Positions 35,749-48,979 of a stretch of DNA of 64,000 bases are shown here, piece by piece (the first letter of the stretch is position 1; every line of letters begins with the position of its first letter). This DNA comes from Rhizopus arrhizus (lineage: Eukaryota > Mucoromycota > Mucoromycetes > Mucorales > Rhizopodaceae), in assembly GCA_024220505.1 (NCBI GenBank), contig JAKZZE010000005.1:518501-582500 (forward strand). Direction: 5' to 3'. The position numbers and the translations under genes are program-made. The notes beneath the pieces were generated by a model. That model worked only from the letters and a program-made list of their open reading frames with translations. It made no database searches and had not been told where the DNA came from.

Positions 35749-38700
35749 TCAATCAGTAATAGTGCCAAGCAACATACTTGCCAGTTTAGCGTTTGCAATT
35801 ATATTTGTTTTTACAGCACCAAATGTAGGGTCGGCTAGAGCAAGGAATCTTAAATTTTCAAGTCCTGATTGCTGTGTGTGTTTCTGTTTTGTATCGGGAA
35901 GAAATGCTTGTCCAGAGCATGTAGTCAATAATATGTTCTTTACTGCATCAATCACTTCGCTGTTTTTACTATTGAGTACTATTTGATTCATTTTAGGGAG
36001 TAAGGTCTCATAGCTATATATCATTCAGAGTGAGATGTTAGAATCATATCTTTCTTATTAAAGAATATCTTACACTAAGGCGAAGGCTTCTTGAACAGAG
36101 GTAGCAGCATCTGCAAGCAAGTTGTACAAGAAAAGCCTGTCTGATTCAGTTTCTGAAGCGTTCAATAATGTAACTAACATTGAGACCAAGAGCAGAGCTG
36201 TATTGTTATCGGGAATTTCTAAAAAGTCAAAGAGACCAGCATTTGACAAGCCCAAATCAATGTTTTCCATATCTATCTCCTTAAATCCAGCTAGTTTCAG
36301 CAGTTTATCCAAGGAATTATCTTTTGACGCAAAAGGAAGTAAGCCAGCCAAGTACCCTAACGTGCGTGCTTCTATAAATCCACTTTCAGTAGATTGCCTG
36401 GAGTCTATCTCAAGAAATGCGCAGAGACATTGATAAACAGTATCTTTTGTTTCACATTGTTTCAAGCCCTTCAATAGAATAACAGCAACAGCAAAGGAAA
36501 AATAATCATTAAAGTTTACACCGCATGCATTATCTATATCAAGTGCAAACATTTCTAAACCACTTCTAGCTTCCAACAGTACTTTTTCGACTGACCTATT
36601 CTCAAACATTTTCCTTGAATCAAGCGCACGAAGCACAGAGTGCAGGAACCCTACAGCAGTTTGAAAGATAGAAGGATGGCCTATCTGAATAAGAGCAATT
36701 GCCAGCCAAAAAAGATGCAGAACATAACGAGAATCTGCAGGGAGATTGTCGATGATGTTGGTTAAACACATCGTGATACTTATAATCAAGTTGGGCTCTG
36801 TTTCGATAAAGATGGATAATGCACCTTTAAGAGCAACCAGCATTTGATACAAGAGATCATCATCCACCTCATCTTGAGAAAGGCAACCTAACGTAACAAA
36901 GGCTCTTGGTTGAATAGCTGGATTAAAATAAAATGCAGTACTGGTAACCAAACTCATCCATCTGGCTCTCCACATATTTGCAATTTCAGAGGTAGCTGCG
37001 CCATAGGTCAAAGTACTCAATAAGAGTCTAACAATGTTTTGTAAAGACGGGAGGTTAATAGAGTCAGCGAAGTCCGTTGTTGTTTCTTTTGTTATAGTAA
37101 ATGCATTGGCTGTTTGCTTTGTAAGACCAAAAAGAACGCGATTTTTGCTATCACAGACATCATTCAAAACATACTGGAGTTTTTTCATATTTTCTTCAGG
37201 TAGTGTGGTATTCATTGTACAAAGATTGTGAATGGTATTTACAACAAGTTCGTGTACGGAGGATCGAATGAAGGTAGGGCCAGTCACGACCAGAATGGAC
37301 ACAATATGATATATCTCTGGTACATGGGATATCATGGGCTCCTCGTTGTTGAATGAAAGCATTAATATAAACCGAAGAATGACCGCAATTTCATTCCAAG
37401 ATGGGTGATCAACTAGCTGTCTACATGGCTGCCTGGATGTACCTTCTATGAGTCGTCTCATTCTGCTGATCACTTTACTTCGAATTTGCATGCTGGACAT
37501 AGTTACCAAAGCATCTGTAACCATCTCTGCTTGAATAGATCCTGGCCCTTTTTCAACAGAATACTGTATAAAGCAATCAAGCACCATATCAATAATCTCG
37601 TTGACTTCTGCCAATGTTTTCCAAACTTTAGCTTGAATTTGTTTATAGAGCTAAAAATAAACGATATAAAACATTTAGACATGTTATAAAGGATAAATCT
37701 GTTTTCAGGTATACATACCCTCGTGTCTTTTATCATCAGGTCAATTAATCGCATGATAATCTCCTGCGTTTTTGCCACACTCAAGCTATGGTCCTCAGGT
37801 TTACGTTCCATAAATCTTCCTATATTTTGAAGCCAAGGTATTATATAGTCTAAGCACAGCTCTTGCATGAGTTCTGATGACTTTGATAATCCAACTAGAG
37901 CTTCATCCAAAAATTCCAACGTCAAGTGCGACTCAGTCTGTGCTAATCTCTTACTTGTAGATACTATAAAGCTGGTACTATTGGATGGTATACATAAGTC
38001 TAGCAATTATACTATGTTAATTACCAATGAAATAAAAACCGTATGTGCGGCTTTATGTCTTACCTCTCGCATTCAATAACTGATTACCGATATTAAACTT
38101 GAATGAATGGCTCAAAGAATACAGCAGGTTATAAGCAGCCAAGCGGAGACTGTGATCAGTGCTCCCCATATTTAAAAATGCCATATTCAGCAATCGTCCT
38201 GGGACATCATTAGGTCGTATTGTGCGTTCATTCATGTTACTAGGCTTGGATGCTTCATATTGCTGCTTATTACCATTAAGATGCTAAATGAAGCATTGTT
38301 TTAGTTGTTTTTATAGCCTTATTATTTTAACATATTCACTTACGGAAATTATGATATCTCGATGAGGAGACGATAAAACTACAGTAGACTTTCCTTTATC
38401 ATACTTGATTAATAGCTTCTTTCCGCTTTCTGATCTTGTGGATGGCAAGGCTGCTATCTCTTCACATTCAGATATATGGTAAACATCCCTAAAAACGGTG
38501 TAAAGGCCATCAATTAATTTCTGTTTTTTCACCTATTGAATAAATTAAATTAGTGTCTTATATTTTCCAAGGAGACAGTAAGTTATGAATTTACTGTAAT
38601 AAGCTGAACTTCTTCCGAGCTAATCTTCATAGTGACTGGTATGGAACTATTTGCTTTATCAAACCTCATTACAGACTGTATTACTACATTACTATTTCTT

Positions 38701-41700
38701 TCCAAATCCACTGTATGAAAAAGGTCAATTACTAGTTATTAACTTTTATCATGAATATATGATACTTTACTTGTTGTTTTTGATAACCGCATCTCTGAAA
38801 GCGATATATTTTGAGAGAGTTCAGCCAAACTTGAATACAAATAAGTTTTTTTGGTAATTCTATCTTTGATGGCATTAGGTAATTTATTGAAATGCTGCTG
38901 AAACTGAGTATTTGGATTAAGTATGTGAAAAGCTGTCAGATGATCTTTCGCCCCCATAAAAACCATTTGAAACAATTGAGATAACCAGGGAATAGGTATG
39001 GCATTAGAAAGAGTAAACCCTGTACAATCGAATAAAAGCTCAAATGAGTCATTCAAATAAGGCTCCACTACCTATTTAAAAAGTACATTTAGAATCATTA
39101 AGTTGATTGCTTTAACCTTTTTACCCTAAGTAAATAATAAATAAATAGTTCAAAATCCATATCTTCATTATCTATTGCTCTCATAAACATATAGAACACT
39201 GGCTTTCCTTCCTTTGATTTTCCGCCTAAATAGAACACGTTTGTTGTACTAATAGGAGATAAATCTCGGTGTGTATTTCTTCGTATAAACTCGGTAAAAT
39301 ACGGATTGTTAATAACCACAGTATAATTTCGTGCAAAGAGCAAGCCCATGTTAGGTACTTCTGAAGGCCTTCCCAATTGAGCCAAGATGGTGGAAAAGCT
39401 ATCAAGAGCCTTTTGAAAATGAAGTACGCTTTGAGTATTTGAACCATTTGCCAGATGTCTACCTGTCAGTTCTTTAGACATACGCTCTATGTTTTCTGAA
39501 AGGTACTTGTGGAGTCGAAGATAGCCTGTTTGATCCATTAATAAACTGCCTGTAGGTTCTTCATAGTCGGTGGGTATAGTAGAAGCTTCTCTTAAAAATG
39601 ACATCACACGGTAAACATTTGTTGTTAAGAAATCATTCAGCTTAATCAAGTGTGTTTCCGTGGCGCCAAAGATGACATTACTGGCTAAGTTTTGTATGAT
39701 TCTTGTTGCTTGAAGCAAAATTTTGCGAACATTTGTGCTTTTTGGTATTTCCTTTTTTGCAAACCTTGCGTTCTCTGGTGATACAATGACCGGACCAAAC
39801 AGTCTTAAGAACACAAAGCTACCAACAGCAGTGTATTTAGATTCTGGAAAACGCGAGCCTACGGATTTACAAATTATTTCGAGTTCTTGACGAAAACGGC
39901 TATAAATACAAATTAGAAAATGAGAAAATCATGCCTGCTTGTTTTGCTTCTTACACAGGAATATCATTCACAGAAGACAAGATTGTTTCCAAAAGTGTTT
40001 CAGTAACATGGATGACATTTTGTATATTTTTTGAAATATTTTCAGTAGGCTTTATCTTTTGTGGATCTAGCTCCCATGTTAACTGATCATCGGGCAAAGA
40101 ATTTATGTATTCCATTGCAGGTGAAAGTGTATTGCAGATGTAATTGATACAAGTAAATCTGGCATAAATGGATAGTATACGCGTCGCTATAGTTGTTCCT
40201 CTAAATAAAGTGGCCTCTTGATCTTTATAAAAAAAATTGAATTAGCTATTTACCCCTATCCTGTTCATTTGATTACTTGTTTGTGCAACTTCTCTATCCA
40301 CTATGGCTTTAAGTAGTGGAGTGATTTTATTACGAGATTCGAAGCAAATTAAAAGTACTTCAGCTAAGCCTGAGCTGTCAGAAGTTGGACAAGCATCACA
40401 TAAAGCCATTATTACTTCCATATCAACTTCTACTAGCAACTAAATAAAGAGGTGTTGAATTTTTTTTTAAAGAAAAATAAAATATAAAGAGTTACATCAA
40501 TCAATTTTTCATATCTGTCGGTCGTTGCACTTTCGGACAACATCTCAAATCCAGTACCATGTTCAAGGATATTTTTTAAAACCTGCATAAAAGAAGTACG
40601 CGTCTTTTCATCATCGTCATAACCCATAGACAGTGAATATTTGAGCCCTGCTTCTACATTCGCACTCAATAAATGAGACATGGCCAAAATCGTGAGCTCT
40701 TTCATTTGTGAAACATATTGATAAGAACCAGCTGTTGAATTGCTTATGGAATCTCTGCTGTCTACTGTCGATCTATTAGCTGCAATATTTCGCTCAGTGC
40801 GTTTATATCTGTCTAAAACTGTTCTAAAAAAATTAAAGTATTTCAAGAATAATCTGTTTTTGGCCATTGTACAATCGTGAACCCTAACACTGTCCAGCAG
40901 TTGAAGTGGGAGCTCATGTAGTACTTTGACGATAGTTTTAAGACATGCAAGATCTAAATCGAGTTGAAGTCTTTCTACTTGTGGTCCTCCTTCCAGAGGC
41001 TTCCGAAGCTAAACAACATATTAATATACTTTATATTTTATACATGCGTTGTAATATATCCAAAGTGCTTACCAGAGCAACGTCACTAGTCCATTCAACA
41101 AGAATTTCCAATATTCTGTTACGTAACGCAATGCCGTCTTGGATAATGATACGTTCCTTTTTTTGCATAAGAACTTCAACAAGCATACACATTTTGATCT
41201 TGATACGTAATGTAATAATCGTATTAGGTACACCATCAAGGTAGTTTATGAACTGACGCATCAGTGTGCTAAAATCTATATTAAGTAAGCAATCACTGGG
41301 GTTTCCCAAACGATCCAAGATGAGCCTTAACACAAGAATGGATTGTTCAACGAAAAGCTTATTTTGTGGATTACGGATCGCCTTTCCGTTAAAATCAAAG
41401 CATTTGTTCATTTGGTGCTCTAAATGACGAAATAGGATTGCAAGGAGAGCAGGAGATAAATCGTTACCTAATATATCTTTAATACCCTCACGAACGTAGA
41501 CGTTATCTGAGACTAACATCTTCGTCATTTTGGCAATGAATCCCTCTATCATAACTAATGGCCGGTTATTTGTTCGCTTTGAATTGTCTGATGAAAGGCT
41601 GACAACTTCATCTAATTCTCTCTCTCGCGTCAAGCAACAACCACCTAGAGCAGCTAAAAATCCAGTGAAATTGTGCCATTCTACCGATCTTTCTTCGTAG

Positions 41701-44423
41701 TTATCTTGATTTTGCTGAGATTTGCTAGAGACGGGTGTCATAGGAGTTATGTTGTTTTTTGGTTTGTCATTCTTTCCAACCAGTGGGAACTTTTTGTTGC
41801 TTCCATTTACGCCTAACAAGAGAAACAATTTGAGCTTCTGTTTTATACAAGTAATGCTAACTATATAATTTTTAGTATTATACCTTCATTTATGTTTTCT
41901 TCATTGTCTTCTTGCACTTTATTCACAAATGGTGTGAGCATTTCCCATCGCATCCAGGCCACTTCCCATGCAGCGAAACAACTAGGTGTATGGTGAAATA
42001 AGGTCTGTAGGCATTTGCGAAACCGTTTTTGCTGCGCTTTTCGTCCAACAAATTGATAGTTTTCTGCTGAAAAACTCTCATAAACTTCTAAATCGGATGC
42101 GATAGACAGATTGTTAAGTCCTTCATCCCAGACGTCAATGATTTTAGATTCTTGACATAATGCTGCAATACAAGCTGATGCTTCATCACATACTGATTTA
42201 TGAGCAGAACACGAGGAGATCAGCAAAGCAATTTCAAGTGAAACGTGAGCTTGTAGCCTTTCCCTAGTGTTACACGATTCCGAGGTGAACAAAACCTACA
42301 AAACATAAAAGATGAGTTGGGATACATTAATTATTACACAATTGTCTTACCTGTTTATGTTTCAAAAAAACACTTCTTGTTTTTAACAACTTGATGGTGG
42401 TATCAAGTAGAAATTTTTGCATTTCTTCATTTAAACTTGTATCTAATATTCGCTGAGATATAACGGCTATTGTAGGAGAGGACACTTTCCAAAAGTCATG
42501 CATATTATTTGGGTCTGGTGTCCAGTGTGAAACATATTCTAATCGATGAAGCTTGATCAGCAATTCCGCAGCAGACTGACGAATTACTTGAACTGGGTGA
42601 ACCAACGAAATAGCTAGTCCATTCATAAGTAAGCCATTTTGTTCAACTCGATTTCCTTCCCCAAGAAGGGCGAAGAGCGGATCTATTCTATATAATCGAA
42701 ACATATCTACAAGTAGTTCTACTCTGCTTGTATGATTGGTGATGGTGTCTTCTTTCTTTTTGGAGTCCATTTCTATTTGGATTGTTTGCAGCATCAGCGT
42801 TCGAAGTGGTGCACAAAGGCCATCATAGAGTGATTCCAGTGTAGGGTTCCAAGGCAAATGGTTTTCTTCTAGTAAAATCGCAAGACAAGATTTTACAAGT
42901 GCTAGTTTTGCAGTAATTGGAGAGTTTAAATCTATACAAGATGGAACAAGTGCTTTGATTGTGTTATTCTTGTCGAGTCTAATGCGTGACAATAAGAAGT
43001 CGGCTACTAGAGTTTGCTGATCAATTGTATACCCAAGTGTGCTCACTGTTGATTCTATATTGATTAGTTGTGTGAAATCCCATACTTTATCTCTCAAGTC
43101 TTTCTCAACATCAGCAGCTATCATTCGCAAGATAGACTCTGTCTCTGGTGGAACATATGTTGCTGCCTTACAAATATCAACATAACAGACGGATATCAGA
43201 TCAATATTTTTTGCATTCTTAAGCGATTTTTTAAGCAAGCCCAGAAAACTAGCACGTCGATTAGAGGATTGACCATTAAAGGCTTGCATTAGAGACTCGG
43301 GTGAAAGAACAAGAAGAATGGTTTGTAATGGCCAAAGGACTGATCTGTTTTTGGAGCTGTCTGCTGTTGAGTTACACATGTCGAACAGTTGTTCGGAATC
43401 CAACAAAGGTGCCGTTGTAAACACTTGAGCAAACTCATTTGGATAACTCTCTATCCATCTCCAAATTGCTTTTCTGATCAGCTTTGAAAACAGTAACCTT
43501 CCTTGCTGTCTCATATGTAAATAATAGGGATTTAACTCTTTACATGTATAAAGGAGAGTGTTAATTTAAACAGACGAATAATTTTACTGTTATTTTATCT
43601 TGTCTTACCTTTGAACACAAGTTGCAACCTTTCCTTATTTAAACAAATGCACTCGAGCATTCGGATTTCAGGAGGAATATCATCCAATATTTTTTTGATT
43701 GAACCTAGACTAAGAACAGCATGCTTTATCTTTGCGTAACATTCGTTCCAGTTACTCGAGCTAACATAATGTAATATTTTGGCCGAAGCTTTGTAAATTT
43801 CTGTAATTAAACTGAGTTTTATCTGTTCATAGCTGTATTTCGTATTGTCATAGTCATATATTTGTTGTGGTGTACTTTCAGAATTGCTTTCTTCTATAAG
43901 ATGATATTGTGTGATATATCGACTCATTAATACAAGTACAAATGTAACCAAAGGTGCATCTAATGGAGGTAATTGTAAAATAAGCTCATTCGATGGTATC
44001 TCTGGACGTTTTCTTCTTTCTTGTTCACAATAGTAATGCCGATGGTGTTGCATACATGCGGATAATAAACGAAGTACAAATAGCTTTGATTGCATGGTGG
44101 CTATTGGGACATTTTTTTCGTATATTTGATGTGTCTAAGTTTGTTCAACTAATATTAACGTGCTGTTTAAGTATAGCATGAATAAAATATGGACCTTTGA
44201 CACGCCTTCCAATACATAGCATAAGGTGTTTGCTACTGTAGGTAGTCTATACTTTGATACTTCAATGAGCGCTGCAACTGTTAAAAAAAGAATCGTTAGT
44301 CTTTTTTAAATTGTCGCATGAAGCAACCGACCTGTTTGCTTAACAATAGGGTCTTGTTCAACAAGCTCTATTGGTTGCCCACTTTTGTATGGTAACTTTT
44401 AATTCATTAGTGAAAGTGGTTGG

Positions 44424-44475
<52 letters not shown>

Positions 44476-44531
44476 ACTCGAATTGCAACTCGATGAACGA
44501 GATTGCCAATGAGCTGTGCGCTTGTTCCCAT
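35749..44531 (-). CDS. neurofibromin-type Ras GTPase-activating protein (NF1/IRA)
   Basis: A multi-exon gene of 8.8 kb, by eye about 2500 residues. It starts MGTSAQLIGNLVHRVAIR at 44531, splices to LPYKSGQPIELVEQDP near 44390, and stops at 35749. The N-terminal third is helical HEAT-like repeat. The RasGAP domain has its arginine finger in TLFRGTTIATRIL (Arg codon at 40202-40200) and the FLR motif in FLRLFGPVIVSPE (about 39810). A Sec14-PH-like module follows (HLTAFHILNPNTQF, about 38950). The last about 900 residues are again helical repeats. The protein switches Ras off by speeding GTP hydrolysis; fungal IRA proteins thereby restrain cAMP signalling. Intron 1 holds a 49-nt homopolymer. Confidence 0.93.
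44424..44472 (+). repeat. 49-nt poly-A tract in RasGAP intron 1
   Basis: An uninterrupted run of A on the plus strand, read as poly-T in the gene. It follows directly after the GTAGG at the 5' splice site and probably acts as, or disrupts, a pyrimidine tract. Confidence 0.95.
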
Positions 44532-47500
44532 TCCTAATTAGCGGTCTATATAGAACAGCAAGCTGAAAGAAAATAAGGAAAGAAGAAGGAAAATAAAATT
44601 ATTTCTTTAGTAGTAGTAAATAAAAAGAAGGGTAAAGAACAGAAGAGAACACAGAAAAAACCAGATGCGTGGGCAAGAGAGGACTTTGTGGAATCACAAA
44701 GATATTTGCCTTATTCTGCTTTACGCCGAAATTGAAAAGCAGGTATCACCATTGTACGGCATTGCGCGGATCATTTAACACATGCCCAACTAAGAAAGCG
44801 AAAAAAAATTAATGAGTGTTCATTTGATATCTTTTTGATAAAACCACGTAAAATAAGATGCATTGATTCACATTGTGGTTGGTGTAAATTTCTCCAATGG
44901 ATAAAAGAAAAAATGGAAAGGACAAGTACAATATAAATAGAGTTTGAAGTTTAATTCTTGAATGTTTGTCATGGAGAACAAAGTTGACATGTTACACAAA
45001 GCACTTTGTCTCTTAAAGGAAACAAGAAACTGAAAGTCTTGCGCATTAAATACGATGTAACTTGTTTTTTCTTTTCCTTTTTAAATTATCTAGTTTATTA
45101 TTTCATTCAAATGGATTTAATATGATTATTATTCTTAAACTAATCTCACTTTCTCTTTTTTTTTTTTAAAAAAAAATCGAGAATCATCGATCGTCAGTAT
45201 GTTTCAAATTTGTGTACCCATATAACTCAATCTATCTCTTTCTATGAGAAACATAATTGCCACGATAAATATGAATCTAATATTCTTTTTTTCTACGTTA
45301 CGTGGAATAATTCAAATATTTCTACCGAAACACAACTAATGGGAATGTTCGTATGACAAAAGAGGTAAGTAACTATATAAAAGCACACTTATAGCTGTAT
45401 ATTTTTACACTTGGTTACATAATCTGTTCAATTGTTACTAAAATATTTGGTTTGTTATACTCTGTTGTGTACAACGCATCTTAAGAACCCGCGCTATAAT
45501 ATTTTGTGATTCCGATGATCATGCTAACCAAAAAGTCAATAGCGAGAAACTGAAACTGAAGCCAAGTGACATCGTTGTCAAATTATAGTAGCACATTGAA
45601 AGAAATTCTATACAAAGTGTTTTAATGTTACTAAAGGTCTTTTATATTATTTGGAGATGAAGTTATTAAGTTTGATTGTAAACATTTCTTAAGCTTTAAT
45701 TTAAAACAGGAGTCTAACCTCAGTATATGATCCAGTCTTTCATTTTGGCTATCTTTTTCTATGAATTGTAGTAACTTGAGCACTTTAATGGAATAATAAA
45801 GCAATTTTCTAATTTAATAAAACTCACTGACTTAAGAATAACAATATAACCAATCTCTACTGATCACAAGACTTTTGCTTCTTAAAATATATTAAGACGC
45901 CTTTTGTGTAGTGCACAGCCGCGCTATAAAACCAAATACGATGTTTATTTTGTTTAATGCTCTGTAATAACAGTACGACTGGTAAAAAATGTTTAATATG
46001 GTAAATACCATTGTAGGTGGACTAAAGTCTACAAAAAAAGATCTATGTTTACCCTTTTAATCGAAGGTTTAAAAAAGCAATACAGAAAAACTACGTTACT
46101 AAACCATGTCCTTTTAAAATAAGAAAAGTAAATATAATTATACTTAAGGTTAAAGTGATTGATCAAGACTCATAAATTATCACAGTAATTTTTTACTTGA
46201 TGAAATTTCGTCTGAAACTAACGCCGTTAGACTAATGTCTCCGAGCTTTTCCAAAAAATGTTTTATTAACGAGATTACATTTTTAATAAATAGCAAGGAC
46301 TCAGCTAGCTATGTAGCTAAATGCTATGAAGATAACCCCATTATTTTGAAATTGTTCTTACAATAAACAATGAATGGATATGTAGAAATTTAATCACGGT
46401 GTAAGTACATTGGTGCTTTTATGTTTAGATTGTAGGGCTTAATGTAGAGGTTAGCATTGGAAATGGGGCTTATATATGCTAAGTAAAATTAATTCAAAAG
46501 AAAGCTTCAATTACATACCCGACTCTGACAATGACACCATACTCTTATTAATAAAATGTGATATTTTTACGATTTATAAACAAAGCCATGATTTAACCTG
46601 ACATTTGACCTAATGATTCCATACCAATTCATTATGAAAATAATATAGCGACAATGGATAGGTCCATAGATAATCAAGTAAATATAATAAAGCAGAGTTT
46701 TATTATCTTGTTCTTTTTCTTTTAGACACGTCGCATGGAGTAGGTATGATTATCTTTATTATCTATGATTTACTTGTTGTATTTACACGAGATAATGTGT
46801 TTTTGTATACTATTTCTACTAATATAAGCAATTGATCTCCCTCTTTCACATTTTAATGATTTTTCCTCTTTGATAAAAAGAAAAATTATTCAAGGTAAAA
46901 CTGTATGACAAGTACCCTGAATGTACTCTTTTTGGCAATCTCACAAACTCATATACTATCATGACTTGAATTACACAAAGCACATAATGAACAGTAAGTA
47001 GCCTGTCAGAAACAGATTATAGTTTCAAATATACTATCCTAGCAATAGATTTTTGTCTTTACCATTTTGTTACACTAACACAACAAAGAAAAACATTTTT
47101 TTCAGTCTAGATTACAAAAAAAAGTGGCATGCTTTTCTTTAATCCTTAATTAGAAGAAGATATTAATAATCCTAATCGTTCAATATATTTGTTGTCACAT
47201 TGCAATTAACGATTCCTATATGTGCAATGTGTACTAAAACTCCATTTTTTCCGATCTAGAAAAGGAAAATAAAAACAGTTGGCTATGTAAACATGTAAAT
47301 ATAATATACTGTAAGCTTTTATTTTAATACAATCTTTAGAAATTTAGAGTATATCCTTATTTGTATCTTTATTACAATCATAAATATCCATGCCAATTGA
47401 TCAGCCACATGATTTTGGTAAGACACTAGCAACTTTATTAATTCAATTTCAGCGAACCCTGCAGTCAACTGAACAACAAAACAACAGAATAAAAGTATAT

Positions 47501-47884
47501 AAGAAATATAGGAACAGTTGATAAATATAAATCTAATTGTAAATAAGATAAAACAGATTATGTCTGCCATTGAAATTCTATTATTCATAGCAGCCAGCTA
47601 TTACCGCAAATATCATTATTCTAGTAAGCTAGAGCAATAATGCCCTTTATTTTTATTTTATTTTTTACCACTTAAAATATTCTTTCGAATAAATAGCCAT
47701 CTTCCACCAACATGATGGTAGTATTCCAAAAGATTGTGCAAATTAATATAAAAGAATAGCTTAGATAGACAGCTAGTACAATTTTCACTGACAGTAAAGG
47801 TAATTTTTGCATTTTTACTTTCTAAGGTTGGCATTGACAGTCTACTGTATAAGAGCAAAAAAGATGGTGTTATGTTTATTTATT
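44532..47884. other. 3.3-kb gene-poor region
   Basis: Between the RasGAP start and the mL43 stop I recognise no gene. It is strongly AT-rich with many stops in all frames. The 10-mer CGCGCTATAA occurs twice (about 45490 and 45920), unusual for its GC-rich half in this background. Two minus-strand frames near the right edge, 47319-47588 and 47658-47858 (66 residues, MLLYSRLSMPTLESKN at its start), could be exons of a small gene. I could not join them in frame, so I do not claim a protein. Confidence 0.4.
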
Positions 47885-48416
47885 TTAAATAGTATGGGGG
47901 TTGGAATTGAATGGTGACCAAATGCCACGCACACTTTCAGTTGTAGAAATCACCGGCTTTTTAGTTAAATTTCTCATTTTTTCACCGCTGGAATCTCTAA
48001 GAAGCTGTACTTTTTTATTGATCTCTGCAGGTGTCAAATTGCGTGTACAAATAACTTTATCTCGACCATTTACTATGCAAAAAGTAGATTTAGTTTCAGT
48101 GGATCAACTATTAGAATAAAACAATCATTTACAGTAATAGCCACGCACAATAGGATGGTGAGCAGGTCTGGGTTGAACAACGATTTCAATTTGAGGATTC
48201 TCTGCTGCGAATTTGGTCAGATCTTTTTTAATATAATCACTATGATTTTGATGTGAATTTTAAAACTTTTTAAATAAAAACAGTATTGTCTTACACCATG
48301 CCCTTGTTACTTCCCCACTTTTCACAATAGTTAAAGACCATTTTACGACACTGAAGAACAAATGCGCCTGCACCATTGTTTGTTCTGGGTAATGCTCTAG
48401 CTGCAACTGTTGACAT
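47885..48416 (-). CDS. MRPL51: mitochondrial large ribosomal subunit protein mL43
   Basis: Exons 48416-48295, 48239-48133 and 48072-47885 encode 138 residues, typical of the family. The L51/S25/CI-B8 fold is evident: FNYCEKWGSNKGMVDYIKK, then FAAENPQIEIVVQPRPAHHP and IVRGYYLNGRDKVICTRNL. mL43 (yeast Mrpl51) is a structural protein of the mitochondrial large ribosomal subunit. The coding sequence is invisible without splicing because no exon exceeds 190 nt. The chosen start MSTVAARALPRTNNG fits family N-termini, which are short and basic. Confidence 0.93.
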
Positions 48417-48979
48417 TTCGATGCAATTGACAATGAAAAATAGGTGTAAGGGGTAATAAAGTTGGACCAGCCCAAATACTTGTGGCTTTGATTAAGACAC
48501 CGATTTAATGACTGCTTCTTCTTGTAAGTTGAGCATTTCAAAATAAAGCTTAAAATATTTGAAAAGCTGCTTTCTCATTTGCAAGCAGAATACCTGAAGA
48601 AAGTGTTTCTTTTCATTTGCTTTATGAAAAGAAGACACATAAATCTAAAAAAATTTCAAATTTCCTAGACGTCATTAACTGCAATTCTTGAAAGTACTTT
48701 ATTTCTGTGTTTTATATAATGCAATTTAACATTAATTTCAGATTAAAAATACAATTCAGTTATTTGTAAAACTTAGAATTGTAAATAAGTTGATAAGATG
48801 TGTTTCATGTACTTAAATCATATGTTTAGCTTGTAATCGTTCATTAGTTCCTAGAAGTACAAAAAGGAAATAAAGTTGACATGCATTTAAAAACTTGTTT
48901 TATTATAATCAATTGTTAAAAAACTACTAATACATATGTGCTTTGACCGGCAAAATACAGCAAAGGTTCTTATGCTTTA
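48417..48979. other. intergenic, no gene recognised
   Basis: Between the mL43 start and the 3' end of the arrestin-like gene. AT-rich. It contains the mL43 promoter, and no further open frame or RNA is recognised. Confidence 0.4.

Noticed and set aside
40560..40580. ATATCCTT on the minus strand resembling a U12 donor
   Set aside because: It lies inside an uninterrupted RasGAP exon encoding LKNILEHG.
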